From: Saprospiraceae bacterium
GTDB lineage: Bacteria; Bacteroidota; Bacteroidia; Chitinophagales; Saprospiraceae
Reading direction: 5' to 3'
NCBI GenBank assembly: GCA_020631355.1
Contig: JAHDHL010000003.1
Location: 244,077 to 308,076, forward strand
Length of the DNA stretch: 64,000 bases
In this document: positions 24,836 through 34,060 of the stretch, one piece after another
Position numbering within the stretch: the stretch's first letter is position 1
Layout of the letters: each line of letters starts with the position of its first letter
Made by a program: the position numbers and the translations under genes
Notes under the pieces: generated by a model
Seen by the model: only the letters and a program-made list of their open reading frames with translations
Database searches by the model: none
Told to the model about the DNA's origin: nothing

Positions 24836-26193
24836 TATTTCAATACTTTTTCGAGTAACAAATCCACATCCATTCCTCCGAACCTACCCGAACTCATCAA
24901 CAGGAGATTCGCGTTACCATAGTACTTCACACTCAATTTCCTGAACAATTCATCTGGGTCAGTAATGACCTGAAGATTAGGATGCTTGAAATGTTTCGCT
25001 AGTTCATCAGGTGAAAAATACTCCAATCGCTTCATTTCTAAAGTATGCTCCGAATAAAATACAAATGCCTCATCCGCTTCGTTGAGTGTGCCCTCGTATT
25101 CCTGATGGAAATTCTTATTCAAGGATGAAAAAGTATGCAATTCCAAACAAGCAATCAGTTTTCTGTCCGAACGAATGGATTTGACAGCATTCACGGTAGC
25201 CTTGGCCTTGGAGGGAGCATGCGCAAAATCAAGGTAGGCATCCGTTGTATCATTACCGCCTAGGTGCTGCAATCTTCTGGCAGCGCCCTTGAACTTGGCT
25301 ATGGATGCCAAGAAGGCTTCATCAGAAACACCTAGTTCCCTACAAACATGCCAAGCAGCATTCAGGTTTTCCAAATTATGCTTACCGAATATCATCAGTG
25401 GGAAATCTCCCAAATCCGTATGGAGTATGACTTTACCATCGACAACACTATAACTTGGTTGTACATAGAGTTTGGCATCGCAATAATGTTCATTTTCCAG
25501 GATGAGACTCTGCAGATGCTCATCCCAGCCATAATAGAACAGTTGTGTTCCATCTCGCATACCTTGGATGAAATTCCGGAACTGATTCACATAGCCATCG
25601 AATGTTGGAAAGACATTAATATGATCCCATGCTATTCCCGTAAGGACTGCTATATGAGGTTTATAATGTAGGAATTTAGGTCTCTTATCAATCGGTGATG
25701 ACAGGTATTCATCGCCCTCCAAAATAATGACTGGAGCATCACTCAATCTCACCATCAATTCGAATCCCTCGATATTGGCACCGACCAAATAATCGAAAGC
25801 CATATCATTATCCTTGAGTACATGCATAATCATGGAAGTCGTAGTGGTCTTACCATGGCTTCCGCCTATGACCACTCGCTTCTTCTCCTTGGATTGTTCA
25901 TATACGAATGATGGGAAAGAATATATGGGAATACCCAATTCCTTGGCTCTCCTCAATTCCATATTATCCTGCCGTGCATGCATCCCAAGTATCACAGCAT
26001 CAAGGTTTTCCGTAATATTTTCATCAGGATACCATCCCATTTTACTGGGCAATAGCCCATATTTCTGCAATCTTGAGCGGGAAGGATCGTATATCTCATC
26101 ATCGGATCCAGTAATGGCATGACCTTTGCGCTGTAGTTCAATAGCAAGATTATGCATAACACTACCTCCCACAGCAATTAAATGTATTCTCAT
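24835..26193 (-). CDS. mpl: UDP-N-acetylmuramate:L-Ala-gamma-D-Glu-meso-DAP ligase
   Basis: 452 residues. Recycles cell-wall tripeptide by joining it to UDP-MurNAc. It is a Mur-ligase family member: N-terminal Rossmann-like domain (IHLIAVGGSVMHNLAIELQRKGHAITGSDDE), ATP-binding P-loop GGSHGKTTTTSMI (about 111-123), central ILEGDEYLSS and AWDHINVFPTF, and the C-terminal ligase domain starting FKGAARRLQHLG. The GMHARQDNMEL and AHAPSKAKATV segments favour Mpl over MurC. It implies DAP-type peptidoglycan. Cotranscribed with lipB (1-bp overlap). Confidence 0.94.
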   Translation of the reverse strand: MRIHLIAVGGSVMHNLAIELQRKGHAITGSDDEIYDPSRSRLQKYGLLPSKMGWYPDENITENLDAVILGMHARQDNMELRRAKELGIPIYSFPSFVYEQSKEKKRVVIGGSHGKTTTTSMIMHVLKDNDMAFDYLVGANIEGFELMVRLSDAPVIILEGDEYLSSPIDKRPKFLHYKPHIAVLTGIAWDHINVFPTFDGYVNQFRNFIQGMRDGTQLFYYGWDEHLQSLILENEHYCDAKLYVQPSYSVVDGKVILHTDLGDFPLMIFGKHNLENLNAAWHVCRELGVSDEAFLASIAKFKGAARRLQHLGGNDTTDAYLDFAHAPSKAKATVNAVKSIRSDRKLIACLELHTFSSLNKNFHQEYEGTLNEADEAFVFYSEHTLEMKRLEYFSPDELAKHFKHPNLQVITDPDELFRKLSVKYYGNANLLLMSSGRFGGMDVDLLLEKVLK

Positions 26194-26351
26194 GTCGTCA
26201 ATATAGGTAGAGATTATGTTATAATTGTTAAAACGAGGTTAAATGTATAGAAGTTTTGCGAATCATGTAATAAGCCCGGAATAGGTAGCGTTAATACAGC
26301 AAAACCAACAATTTATCGCCTATCGAGTTTATCTACACAAATAGTTGACAA

Positions 26352-26382
26352 TTGTCAATACTAAGAATTTTGTTTACTTTTG
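26352..26382 (+). promoter_or_regulatory. Promoter of the small lipoprotein gene
   Basis: TTG (26352-26354), 20 bp, TACTTTTG (26375-26382), a full match to the Bacteroidota consensus, 16 bp before the ATG at 26399, so the 5' leader is very short. Confidence 0.75.
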
Positions 26383-26398
26383 TTTAAAACTGAGAATC

Positions 26399-26563
26399 AT
26401 GAATAAGAAAATCAAAAATTCGATTGCGTCGATTATGTTGGTAGCTGCTGTTGCTGTAGTATTCACATCCTGTAACAGAGGCATGGGTTGCCCCAACAAC
26501 TTTTCACTTGAAGAAGTAGTTCCTAGTATAATCAACGGAGCTGAAGTGTTCACTATAGATTAG
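26399..26563 (+). CDS. Small lipoprotein, 54 residues
   Basis: Starts at ATG 26399 (an upstream in-frame extension would run through the promoter). Signal peptide with hydrophobic core SIASIMLVAAVAVVF and lipobox FTSC, so the mature lipoprotein is only about 32 residues, starting CNRGMGCPNNFSLEE. It carries a second Cys five residues later in MGCP. Function unknown. It is a complete independent unit with its own promoter and a 15-bp terminator, which argues that it is a real and perhaps highly expressed gene. Confidence 0.8.
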   Translation: MNKKIKNSIASIMLVAAVAVVFTSCNRGMGCPNNFSLEEVVPSIINGAEVFTID

Positions 26564-26584
26564 TAGCATTTCACTTTATGTATT

Positions 26585-26619
26585 AAAAAAGCCTTTTAGA
26601 TTAACTAAAAGGCTTTTTT
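26585..26619. terminator. Bidirectional terminator after the small lipoprotein gene
   Basis: AAAAAAGCCTTTTAG / CTAAAAGGCTTTTTT, 15-bp stem, ATTAA loop, T tract on both strands; shared with the convergent leucine-rich gene. Confidence 0.92.
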
Positions 26620-26626
26620 GCTTTTT

Positions 26627-27169
26627 CTACTTGAAGAATGTTACACTCGGTAGCAATTCTCTTAGCTTGGCCAGTTCGGCATCCGAAATCTTCGTTTCGC
26701 TGATATTAACAGAATCTAAGTACTTCATATCCTGTAATGTCTCTGGCAAGGATGCCACATTTGAACCTTGTAAATCCAGATATTGGAGTTTGGGTAAACT
26801 TTTCGAGATATAGACCGGAATCTCATCGAATTTCCACATGGGAAAAACCAAGGTCTGCAAGTTTGGAAAACTGAATACTTCCAAAGGAAATTCCTTTTCC
26901 CTATCCTTACTTCCCATCACATACAATTGGTAAACCATCTCAGGCTTTACCCAGGCTTCCTCCCGTGTCCTTTCACCATTCTCACTCCTGTAAAATGACA
27001 ATTTTACCTCTCCATTCTCATTCGGAAGATTGGCATCTTCTAGGTTATCAAGAAAAAAATTGGGCTGGTTGTTGATTTCCTCAGGGCCAAGAATAACTTC
27101 CGGGTTATCTTGTGCCATACTTACAAACATGTAAGAGACCATGCATAAACATGTTAAAATCCATTTCAT
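26627..27169 (-). CDS. Secreted leucine-rich-repeat-like protein
   Basis: 180 residues from the Met at 27169, which begins a signal peptide (MKWILTCLCMVSYMFVSMAQ); a Met eight codons earlier is also possible. The C-terminal half has leucine-rich repeat spacing (FPNLQTLVFPMWKFDEIPVYI, LPKLQYLDLQGSNVASLPETL, MKYLDSVNISETKISDAEL), about three repeats. Such domains usually bind proteins. Envelope or secreted; no partner is visible. Terminated at the shared 26585 hairpin. Confidence 0.75.
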   Translation of the reverse strand: MKWILTCLCMVSYMFVSMAQDNPEVILGPEEINNQPNFFLDNLEDANLPNENGEVKLSFYRSENGERTREEAWVKPEMVYQLYVMGSKDREKEFPLEVFSFPNLQTLVFPMWKFDEIPVYISKSLPKLQYLDLQGSNVASLPETLQDMKYLDSVNISETKISDAELAKLRELLPSVTFFK

Positions 27170-27307
27170 AAGAGGTGCATTTTTTATATTCAAAATATAT
27201 CACGAAAATATTAAATATAAGCCAATGATAACCTGAAATTAATGTTAAACATTATAGGTCCATTTTTGTCAGTTCTTATGAGAATATCATTAAAAGTAAA
27301 TTTCCAT

Positions 27308-28951
27308 ATGCGTTACATCAAGATTACTGCCTATCTTATATGTTATTGCCTCCTTATCCAAACGGCAACGGCCCAAGACCCCACACTTGGTTTGATATCA
27401 TCTACCGAAGATGTAACCGATGGCTATACCCTACTGACACCATTGGATTACCCCAAAGTAAGCCTGATTGACAATTGCGGGTATGAGGTGCACGCCTGGG
27501 AGGAAAATCTTGGTATTATATCTTCTTCCACCTATCTAAGGGAAGATGGTTCAATAATCAGGGCTGAACGAATCAATTCGGACGTATTTTTCGGGGGCGG
27601 CAGTACGGGCCGGCTTTCCATTTATGATTGGGATAGCAACCTGATTTGGAGACATGATTTTTCAAATGATACGCTTCATATCCATCATGATTTTGAAGTC
27701 ATGCCTAATGGAAACGTCCTATTGATTGCTTGGGATTACCACACTGCTGCCGATGCCATTGCCAGAGGACGCAGCCCCTTTAGTATTGGTGATAGTTTTT
27801 GGCCGGATAAAATCATTGAAATCGAAATCATGCCGAATGATACCTTCAATGTGATTTGGGAATGGAGAGCTTGGGACCACCTCATCCAGGATGCAGACCC
27901 AAACCTGCTGAACTATGGTGTTGTTGCGGATCATCCAGAACTCATTGACATCAATTATCTTGATGTTCCCAATGTTCAGGATTGGAATCATTGTAATGGA
28001 ATAGATTATAATCCGGAATTGGATCAAATCATTCTAAGTAGTAGATATTTCCATGAATTATGGGTCATTGATCATAGCACCACAACCGAGGAAGCTGCAG
28101 GTCATACAGGAGGGAACTCAGGTATGGGTGGCGACCTATTGTATCGTTGGGGGAATCCTATGACATACAAACGTGGAGTACTGGAAGATAGGAAATTATT
28201 CGGTCCACATGATGCGCGTTGGATACCTACCGGTTATCCCGATGAGGGAAAAATACTCATTTACAACAATGGGCCCGGCAGACCTGAGGGCCCCTATTCC
28301 AGTTTGGACATCCTCAATCCCCCCTTGGAATCCGATGGCAATTATACCATAGAGGCTTCGGTTCCTTTTGCTCCGGTTACTCCGGATATAGCATTCACTA
28401 CCGAGGAGCCGACTGATATGTTTTCCAATATTGTCAGTGGAGGCTTTCCATTGCCTAATGGACATTTCATCGCTTGCGAAGGAAAAGATGGTGTTTTGAG
28501 AGAATTTGATGAGAATGGTGAAGTCGTATGGGAATATATCAATCCCGTTTCATTGAATGGCCCTTTGTACCAAGGCTCCCAACCCAGTAATAATTCCATT
28601 TTCCTGACAGAGAAATATCCCTTGGATTATCCTGCCTTCCTTGACAAGGATTTGACGCCCATAGCACCATTGGAATTGATGCCTTTTGACAATGATTGTG
28701 TGGCCACTACATCTTCTTCCGATATAATACCCTACTCCTTTGGTGTTTATCCCAGTCCATTCCAAGATTACATCATCATAGAATCATCCAATGAAAATGA
28801 ACATTGGTTGGTGGTGGATGTATTGGGTAAAACGAAGTCATTCACCACTTCCTCTGAACGTGAAATCATCAATACAAGTAACTGGAACAGAGGAATTCAT
28901 TTCTTATATCATCCCTCTACGGGATATTCCATTCAAATCATCAAACCCTAA
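27308..28951 (+). CDS. Arylsulfotransferase (ASST)-like secreted protein with T9SS tail
   Basis: 547 residues from ATG 27308, which starts the signal peptide (MRYIKITAYLICYCLLIQTATAQ). The body is a beta-propeller of the ASST family: GYTLLTPLDYPKVSLIDNCG, LIWRHDF, HIHHDFEVMPNGNVLLIAWDYHT, VQDWNHCNGIDYNPELDQIILSSRYFHELWVID and FGPHDARWIP, with conserved His residues where the catalytic His lies in bacterial ASST. The end (GVYPSPFQDYIII to IIKP) is a Por sorting domain, so the protein is exported by type IX secretion. Bacterial ASSTs move sulfate between phenols; the substrate here is unknown. First of five closely spaced genes. Confidence 0.85.
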   Translation: MRYIKITAYLICYCLLIQTATAQDPTLGLISSTEDVTDGYTLLTPLDYPKVSLIDNCGYEVHAWEENLGIISSSTYLREDGSIIRAERINSDVFFGGGSTGRLSIYDWDSNLIWRHDFSNDTLHIHHDFEVMPNGNVLLIAWDYHTAADAIARGRSPFSIGDSFWPDKIIEIEIMPNDTFNVIWEWRAWDHLIQDADPNLLNYGVVADHPELIDINYLDVPNVQDWNHCNGIDYNPELDQIILSSRYFHELWVIDHSTTTEEAAGHTGGNSGMGGDLLYRWGNPMTYKRGVLEDRKLFGPHDARWIPTGYPDEGKILIYNNGPGRPEGPYSSLDILNPPLESDGNYTIEASVPFAPVTPDIAFTTEEPTDMFSNIVSGGFPLPNGHFIACEGKDGVLREFDENGEVVWEYINPVSLNGPLYQGSQPSNNSIFLTEKYPLDYPAFLDKDLTPIAPLELMPFDNDCVATTSSSDIIPYSFGVYPSPFQDYIIIESSNENEHWLVVDVLGKTKSFTTSSEREIINTSNWNRGIHFLYHPSTGYSIQIIKP

Positions 28952-28954
28952 ACT

Positions 28955-30085
28955 ATGCCTAGGCTCAGCTATTGGGAAAAAACCAGTTTTTTCGAGGCTA
29001 TCGACTTCGCCATCATTGGATCCGGTATCGTAGGAATCAATGCTGCATTAAGAATTAAATCATTACAACCGAACAGTAAGGTCATCATCCTCGAAAGCGG
29101 TATGATACCAACCGGTGCCAGTACAAGAAATGCGGGTTTCGCCTGTTTTGGTAGTATTTCCGAACTGATGGATGACCTAGAACACATGAGTGAACCGGAA
29201 GTATTGGATTTGGTGGAAATGAGATGGGAAGGACTCAGACAACTCAGGGAAATTGTCGGGACCGATTTGGGCTACGAGGATTGTGGCGGATATGAACTAT
29301 TCAGAAATCATGACGACAGCCATCAATTGTGTCACGATAAGATGGATTATTGGAATGATAGAATCAAGAGAATAACAGGCATTGATACACCATATGTCAA
29401 TGCCGACAAACAGATATCCGATTTTGGTTTCAAGGGGATTCAGCATCTGATTCTCAATAAGGGAGAAGGAGCAATCCACACTGGAAACATGATGAAAGCC
29501 CTTTTGAAAAGAGCCCAGGAAAAAAATATTACCATTTATAATGGAGCCCATGTGAGAGCATGGGAATCCAAGGGGAATGGTGTTGAAATAAGCACAGAGG
29601 ATGGCAGAAGATTCATGACTCAAAAAATGCTGATTGCCACAAACGGATTCGCACCTCAACTCCTAGATGGTCTCGATATCCAACCTGCAAGGAATCAGGT
29701 CTGTATCACTCAGCCGATTCCAGACTTGAAAGTCAGGGGAACATTCCATTATGATAAGGGCTATTATTATTTCAGGAATGTTGGGGACAGGATACTTTTT
29801 GGTGGAGGGAGAAACCTCAATCCCCACGGAGAAACAACAGACCGCTTTGGTTTCAGTACAGAAATCAAGGAACAATTGAAACGAATGCTCAAGGAAATCA
29901 TCCTCCCGGAAACCGCTTTTGAGATTGAGCATTGGTGGAGTGGTATCTTGGGTGTAGGCCAAGTCAAACAACCCATCATCAGAAAAATAGACGAACGGGT
30001 TGCCATATCCGTTAGGATGGGCGGTATGGGCATAGCCATTGGTTCCTTGGTTGGCCAACGGGGAGCAGATGTATTATTGTCATGA
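28955..30085 (+). CDS. FAD-dependent oxidoreductase (DAO/glycine oxidase family)
   Basis: 376 residues. The Rossmann motif FAIIGSGIVGINAALRI (about 18-34) is followed by VIILESG (ADP-ribose acid) and ASTRNAGFACFG, typical of the D-amino-acid oxidase superfamily. QVCITQPIP, YYYFRNVGDRILFGGGRNLNP and the C-terminal WSGILGVGQVKQPIIRKID/MGGMGIAIGSLVGQ complete the FAD-binding fold. It may oxidise an amine or amino acid; the substrate cannot be read. It starts 3 bp after the ASST-like gene. No signal peptide: cytoplasmic. Confidence 0.85.
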   Translation: MPRLSYWEKTSFFEAIDFAIIGSGIVGINAALRIKSLQPNSKVIILESGMIPTGASTRNAGFACFGSISELMDDLEHMSEPEVLDLVEMRWEGLRQLREIVGTDLGYEDCGGYELFRNHDDSHQLCHDKMDYWNDRIKRITGIDTPYVNADKQISDFGFKGIQHLILNKGEGAIHTGNMMKALLKRAQEKNITIYNGAHVRAWESKGNGVEISTEDGRRFMTQKMLIATNGFAPQLLDGLDIQPARNQVCITQPIPDLKVRGTFHYDKGYYYFRNVGDRILFGGGRNLNPHGETTDRFGFSTEIKEQLKRMLKEIILPETAFEIEHWWSGILGVGQVKQPIIRKIDERVAISVRMGGMGIAIGSLVGQRGADVLLS

Positions 30086-30153
30086 TAAATGAAATCATTC
30101 CTATAATAACCCGATTCGTTCACTATATTTGAGATATACAAACCATCATCGAT

Positions 30154-31281
30154 ATGAAAGCGGTACGGAAGATTATCAAATATCTCTTAATTATTATTCT
30201 TATTCCCATTCTATATGTAGCTATTTGCTTGGCCCATGGTACATTCACGGACTTCCAACCGGAGGAAAGTATCAGCTTGGATGTGGATCAGGCCAATGAT
30301 TCCAAAGTCATTGCAGACAGCAGTCTATCCTTTGTAATTTGGAATGTGGGTTATGGAGGACTGGGAGAAGAATCGGATTTCTTCTATGATAATGGTGGTT
30401 TTTTGACATCCGCTGGAAAAATGGTTCGGGCTCCTAAGGAAAATGTAGAGAAAAACATTGATGGAGCCCTGGCATTCCTAGGCAAAAAAGAAGCTGATTT
30501 CTACATGTTACAAGAAGTTGATTACAATTCCAAAAGGAGCTACAAAATCAACCAATATGAAAAATACAAAGCAGCGCTACCAGCTTACAGTTCTACCTTT
30601 TCGGTGAATTATAGAGCGCCTAGGGTTCCCTTACCGGTATTCGAGCCTTGGAACGTAATGGGTAAGATGGAAAGTGGTTTGGGTACATTTTCAAAGTATA
30701 CACCCAGTTCCTCCACCCGTTACCAATTACCGGGCGAATATCCTTGGCCTGATAGAATCTTCCACCTGGACAGATGTGCTGCTTTCCACAGATATCCTAT
30801 GGCGAACGGAAAGGAGATGATTGTAGTCAATGTACATAATTCTGCCTATGATTCAGGAGGGACACTGAAAAAGGCCCAAATGGAATACCTTCAGGACAAA
30901 TTCAATGCTGAATACGAAAAAGGCAACTATCTCATCATTGGTGGTGATTGGAACCAAAGGCCACATGGTATCAATCCTGATGAATTCGGAGGCAAGGAAT
31001 TGGAAAATCCGGAGGGTATGATTGTCCCTGAATCCTATTTTTCGGATTGGCATTGGGCATATGATCCTGACACTCCAACGAACAGGGCACTGAAAGATCC
31101 GTACAAGGCAGGTGAAACCCGTATCAATCTGATTGATTTCTTCTTAGTTTCACCCAATCTTGAAATTGATACCGTACATACTGTGGACATGCAATTTGCA
31201 TACTCTGACCACCAACCTGTTTTCTTAGGTGTTAGTATTAAGGATGATGAGCCGATTACCGTTGAGGGTGAAGAAGAATAA
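30154..31281 (+). CDS. Endonuclease/exonuclease/phosphatase-family protein, membrane-anchored
   Basis: 375 residues. An N-terminal hydrophobic helix (about 8-27) suggests a signal anchor. The EEP fold motifs are present: FVIWNVGYGG (Asn), FYMLQEVDYNSKRS (metal Glu), VNVHNSAYDSGG, IIGGDWNQRPHG (Asp/Asn) and the terminal YSDHQPVF (catalytic Asp-His). The family includes phosphodiesterases, sphingomyelinases and nucleases; the extracytoplasmic position favours a lipid or nucleotide phosphodiesterase. It follows the oxidoreductase by 68 bp in the same direction. Confidence 0.85.
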   Translation: MKAVRKIIKYLLIIILIPILYVAICLAHGTFTDFQPEESISLDVDQANDSKVIADSSLSFVIWNVGYGGLGEESDFFYDNGGFLTSAGKMVRAPKENVEKNIDGALAFLGKKEADFYMLQEVDYNSKRSYKINQYEKYKAALPAYSSTFSVNYRAPRVPLPVFEPWNVMGKMESGLGTFSKYTPSSSTRYQLPGEYPWPDRIFHLDRCAAFHRYPMANGKEMIVVNVHNSAYDSGGTLKKAQMEYLQDKFNAEYEKGNYLIIGGDWNQRPHGINPDEFGGKELENPEGMIVPESYFSDWHWAYDPDTPTNRALKDPYKAGETRINLIDFFLVSPNLEIDTVHTVDMQFAYSDHQPVFLGVSIKDDEPITVEGEEE

Positions 31282-31295
31282 TCATCGGAGAGAAT

Positions 31296-31673
31296 ATGTT
31301 TGTCAGATATAGAAATATGGGATTGGCGAGCCTGATCCCAACGGGAATCTTCGGATATTACCTCTTGAGCTTCGTTTATGATTTCTTTTGGAATATGTAC
31401 TCAAATTCCTGGAATTTTGATAGACCATTCGATATTAGCCAGAGCCCTTACACAGAACTTGTTGTCGGTTCTGTTATTACATTGATCCTCTTATCGGTTG
31501 TCATTGCTTCTTTTATGTCTAGTGTTTATTATTTCATTGCAGCGCAAAAGAAAAGTGAATTATGGCTCAGACGAGGTCATAATCTGAGGATATATTGTTG
31601 GATATTCGTCATAATCTGCCTGATTCCAGTAACTGGTGCTATTGTCTATGAATTAATGAATATGGTCTTGTAA
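31296..31673 (+). CDS. Small membrane protein, unknown
   Basis: 125 residues with three predicted membrane helices (about 9-28, 55-80, 100-120) and a basic loop (KKSELWLRRGHNLR). No recognisable family. It starts 14 bp after the phosphodiesterase-like gene and shares one base with the next gene (TAATGA), so the two are coupled and probably form a membrane pair. Confidence 0.65.
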   Translation: MFVRYRNMGLASLIPTGIFGYYLLSFVYDFFWNMYSNSWNFDRPFDISQSPYTELVVGSVITLILLSVVIASFMSSVYYFIAAQKKSELWLRRGHNLRIYCWIFVIICLIPVTGAIVYELMNMVL

Positions 31674-32059
31674 TGAGGGAATTATTAGATATAGAAGAAC
31701 TGGAAAATGAAGATAGATTAGATGGAAAGACCGTCAAGAGTACCAAAATGCTCATGGTCATGTGGTTGATAGGTGGTGTTTTGGGATTACTCTTGGCCTC
31801 CTCAGTGTCATTAATGACCATTATCCGTATTTCTAGGGGTGCCACCAAACCTCCATTGACAGCCGTTGTTATATTGATAGCCACCATCCTGACATTCGGG
31901 CTACTCACCTATTGTGGCCTTAGATTCAGAATCAGACTCAATCGGGATCATTCCCAGAATATCATGAAAAGTATTCCCGTTTATGGAACCATTTTCTGGC
32001 TGATGGTCAGTTTCCTAATCTTTATTTTATGGGTGTCATTGATAATGAATGCCTTTTAG
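31673..32059 (+). CDS. Small membrane protein, unknown
   Basis: 128 residues. An acidic N-terminal tail (LLDIEELENEDRLDGKT) precedes three membrane helices (about 22-47, 55-80, 100-125). No recognisable family. Its ATG overlaps the stop of the preceding small membrane protein. Last gene of the run begun by the ASST-like gene; its end overlaps convergent miaE by 4 bp, so no separate terminator fits between them. Confidence 0.65.
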   Translation: MRELLDIEELENEDRLDGKTVKSTKMLMVMWLIGGVLGLLLASSVSLMTIIRISRGATKPPLTAVVILIATILTFGLLTYCGLRFRIRLNRDHSQNIMKSIPVYGTIFWLMVSFLIFILWVSLIMNAF

Positions 32060-32637
32060 TGTACCCTATCCCCCCTAACTTCCAAGGATTCCATTAGTTC
32101 TGCTTCAAAAGTCAGGTATTCGTTCCATCTTACCTTAACCCATTCCGGGTCTTCATAGGTCTTGGCCAAGTCGATGAAAAGACGATAATGTGCAGCTTCG
32201 GCAATCATGAACTTATGATAGAATTCCCTGAGTTCTTCTTCTTCGATATTCAATGACAATACCCTGAAACGTTCGCAGCTCCTTGCTTCGATGAGAGCAC
32301 ACACCAACAGGCGTTCCACGAGTTTACGATCCCGATTACCATCCTTTTTCATGAATGAGAGTAATGCATTGACATATTCATCCTTGCGTTGCTTACCCAA
32401 ATTGAGGTTTCTCTTATCCAATTCCTTAAGTACCAATCTAAAATGGCCCCATTCCTCAGTGACTATAGGAGCCAGTTCATCCACAAGTTCCTTCTTGTCA
32501 GGATAGGACTGAATCAAGGAGATACAAGTAGTAGCGGCTTTTTGCTCACAATATGCATGATCCGTAAGGATTTCCTCCAAACTTTTTCCTGCTAAATCGG
32601 CCCATCTTGGGTCTGTGGGTAATTTTAATCCTAACAT
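32056..32637 (-). CDS. miaE: tRNA-(ms2io6A)-hydroxylase
   Basis: 193 residues. O2-dependent di-iron enzyme that hydroxylates the isopentenyl side chain of ms2i6A37 in tRNAs reading UNN codons. Ferritin-like four-helix bundle with iron ligands in YCEQKAA (Glu), EEWGHFRLV (ExxH), EARSCERF (Glu) and EAAHYRLF (ExxH). The start MLGLKLPTDPRWADLA is typical of the Bacteroidota form. The partner enzyme MiaA is encoded at 49019-49942 in the same window. Confidence 0.93.
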   Translation of the reverse strand: MLGLKLPTDPRWADLAGKSLEEILTDHAYCEQKAATTCISLIQSYPDKKELVDELAPIVTEEWGHFRLVLKELDKRNLNLGKQRKDEYVNALLSFMKKDGNRDRKLVERLLVCALIEARSCERFRVLSLNIEEEELREFYHKFMIAEAAHYRLFIDLAKTYEDPEWVKVRWNEYLTFEAELMESLEVRGDRVH

Positions 32638-32656
32638 GACTGACTTATATCTCTGT

Positions 32657-33985
32657 TTAGTTCTTGGATTTCAGACAATTCAACTGGTCACTGAAGAAAT
32701 CCATCTCGTAAATATCATAATCCTCGAATCCATTGGCCCAAAGTACTCGAATTAAGGATGCTTCCTTACTCATCAGGTCCTTGGCTGCACTTTTGGGAAT
32801 TTCGTAATACCCCTTGAATGTAGTAATGGATTGCCCGGCTATCACTTCTCCCTTATCTTCCTTGGAATTATTCAAATGAACCATGGTTCCGTCTATCAGG
32901 AGGATAGCCAACTTTGCACCTTTCACAAAACCACCGAATTCTTCCTTGGCAGTAGTACTTTTGACCTTGTATTCCAGTACTAACAACAGGTTCTTACCAT
33001 TGTTGAGTTCTGAGATGAATCCATGACAATCAATGTATCCTTTCCCCTTGAGAATCGGTTCATAATCCTCATCCACAACTGAGAATAACATTCTCGATGT
33101 AGTTGCTCTTTTTCTCTTGGCTGTAAATGGATCCATTTCGTCGAATGCCAATTCACAATTATCACTGCCTGAAGGTATTGTTTCCGCATCCAGATATTTT
33201 TCCAATCTTTCGCTCCTTGCCGTGGCAGCCAGAACTTTCTTCTCGAATTCCTCATCGCTTTTCTTCCGAATCTCATTCAATTCCCTTTCATAGTCCTGTC
33301 TTGCTGCTTCCTGAGGATCAACGGGTTTCTTATTCGGCTTTAGTATCTTAATCGGATTCCAGGATTTTTTGGGTTTTTCGGGAGCACCATCCGTCATATT
33401 GGCAATCTCATCACCCGGTGAAGTCTCATCCTGCTTCATCTTATTGTAGGCTACCATCAACTTATCACCTGAATAGGTAAGCATTTTCTGTAACTTCTTC
33501 TCCCTTTTGGTAGCTGCTTTTTGTTTCTTCTTTGCATCAGAAACCTTGGCTCTCATCCCTCTTACCTTGGACTTGTAGGCCACTTCATCCGCTTCTATCT
33601 TAGGGAATGTCCCCATTGCTCTTTCCCTCTCGATTTTCTGTTCGTAGGAAGCCAATTCGTATGAGTATTTCCCTTCCTCTTTCTGGGCCATTTCCCTGTC
33701 TCTCCTAGCAGTCCTGTACAATTGGGTCACCTCATCCCTAGCTGCAATCATTTCCTCCCTGGTGTAGGCGATTTCCTCCACGACCTTGGGTGGTTCTTCA
33801 GCATCGGGACTTGCAGTACCAGTTTTTTCTTCTTCTCCTTCCTTATCATATTCCCAAGTTCCATCTGGGAAAACGATTATTTTTTCCCCCTTATCATTCA
33901 CTGCCTTAATCTGGGCAGATAAAGAATGGATGTTAAAAACTAGCAACAAAAGGATGGCATGTAGTATGTTTAACCTAATTTCCAT
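32657..33985 (-). CDS. Secreted coiled-coil protein, unknown
   Basis: 442 residues. Signal peptide 1-24 (ending SLSA). An N-terminal motif KAVNDKGEKIIVFPDGTWEYDKE is the GEK-x-hydrophobic-DGTWEY segment found in many Bacteroidota secreted proteins. A long Lys/Glu/Arg-rich coiled coil (about 70-200) and a Pro/Lys linker follow. A C-terminal globular domain (about 265-442) has Cys residues in SGSDNCELAF, GYIDCHGF and QLNCLKSK. No enzymatic motif. It lies 19 bp upstream of miaE in the same direction but is functionally unrelated by content. Confidence 0.6.
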   Translation of the reverse strand: MEIRLNILHAILLLLVFNIHSLSAQIKAVNDKGEKIIVFPDGTWEYDKEGEEEKTGTASPDAEEPPKVVEEIAYTREEMIAARDEVTQLYRTARRDREMAQKEEGKYSYELASYEQKIERERAMGTFPKIEADEVAYKSKVRGMRAKVSDAKKKQKAATKREKKLQKMLTYSGDKLMVAYNKMKQDETSPGDEIANMTDGAPEKPKKSWNPIKILKPNKKPVDPQEAARQDYERELNEIRKKSDEEFEKKVLAATARSERLEKYLDAETIPSGSDNCELAFDEMDPFTAKRKRATTSRMLFSVVDEDYEPILKGKGYIDCHGFISELNNGKNLLLVLEYKVKSTTAKEEFGGFVKGAKLAILLIDGTMVHLNNSKEDKGEVIAGQSITTFKGYYEIPKSAAKDLMSKEASLIRVLWANGFEDYDIYEMDFFSDQLNCLKSKN

Positions 33986-34060
33986 GAGATTGGCTATTTT
34001 TGCAAACGCTAAATTAAGTGAATTGCTCCACTTCTTTTGGAATGAAAACGCATAAGCAAT

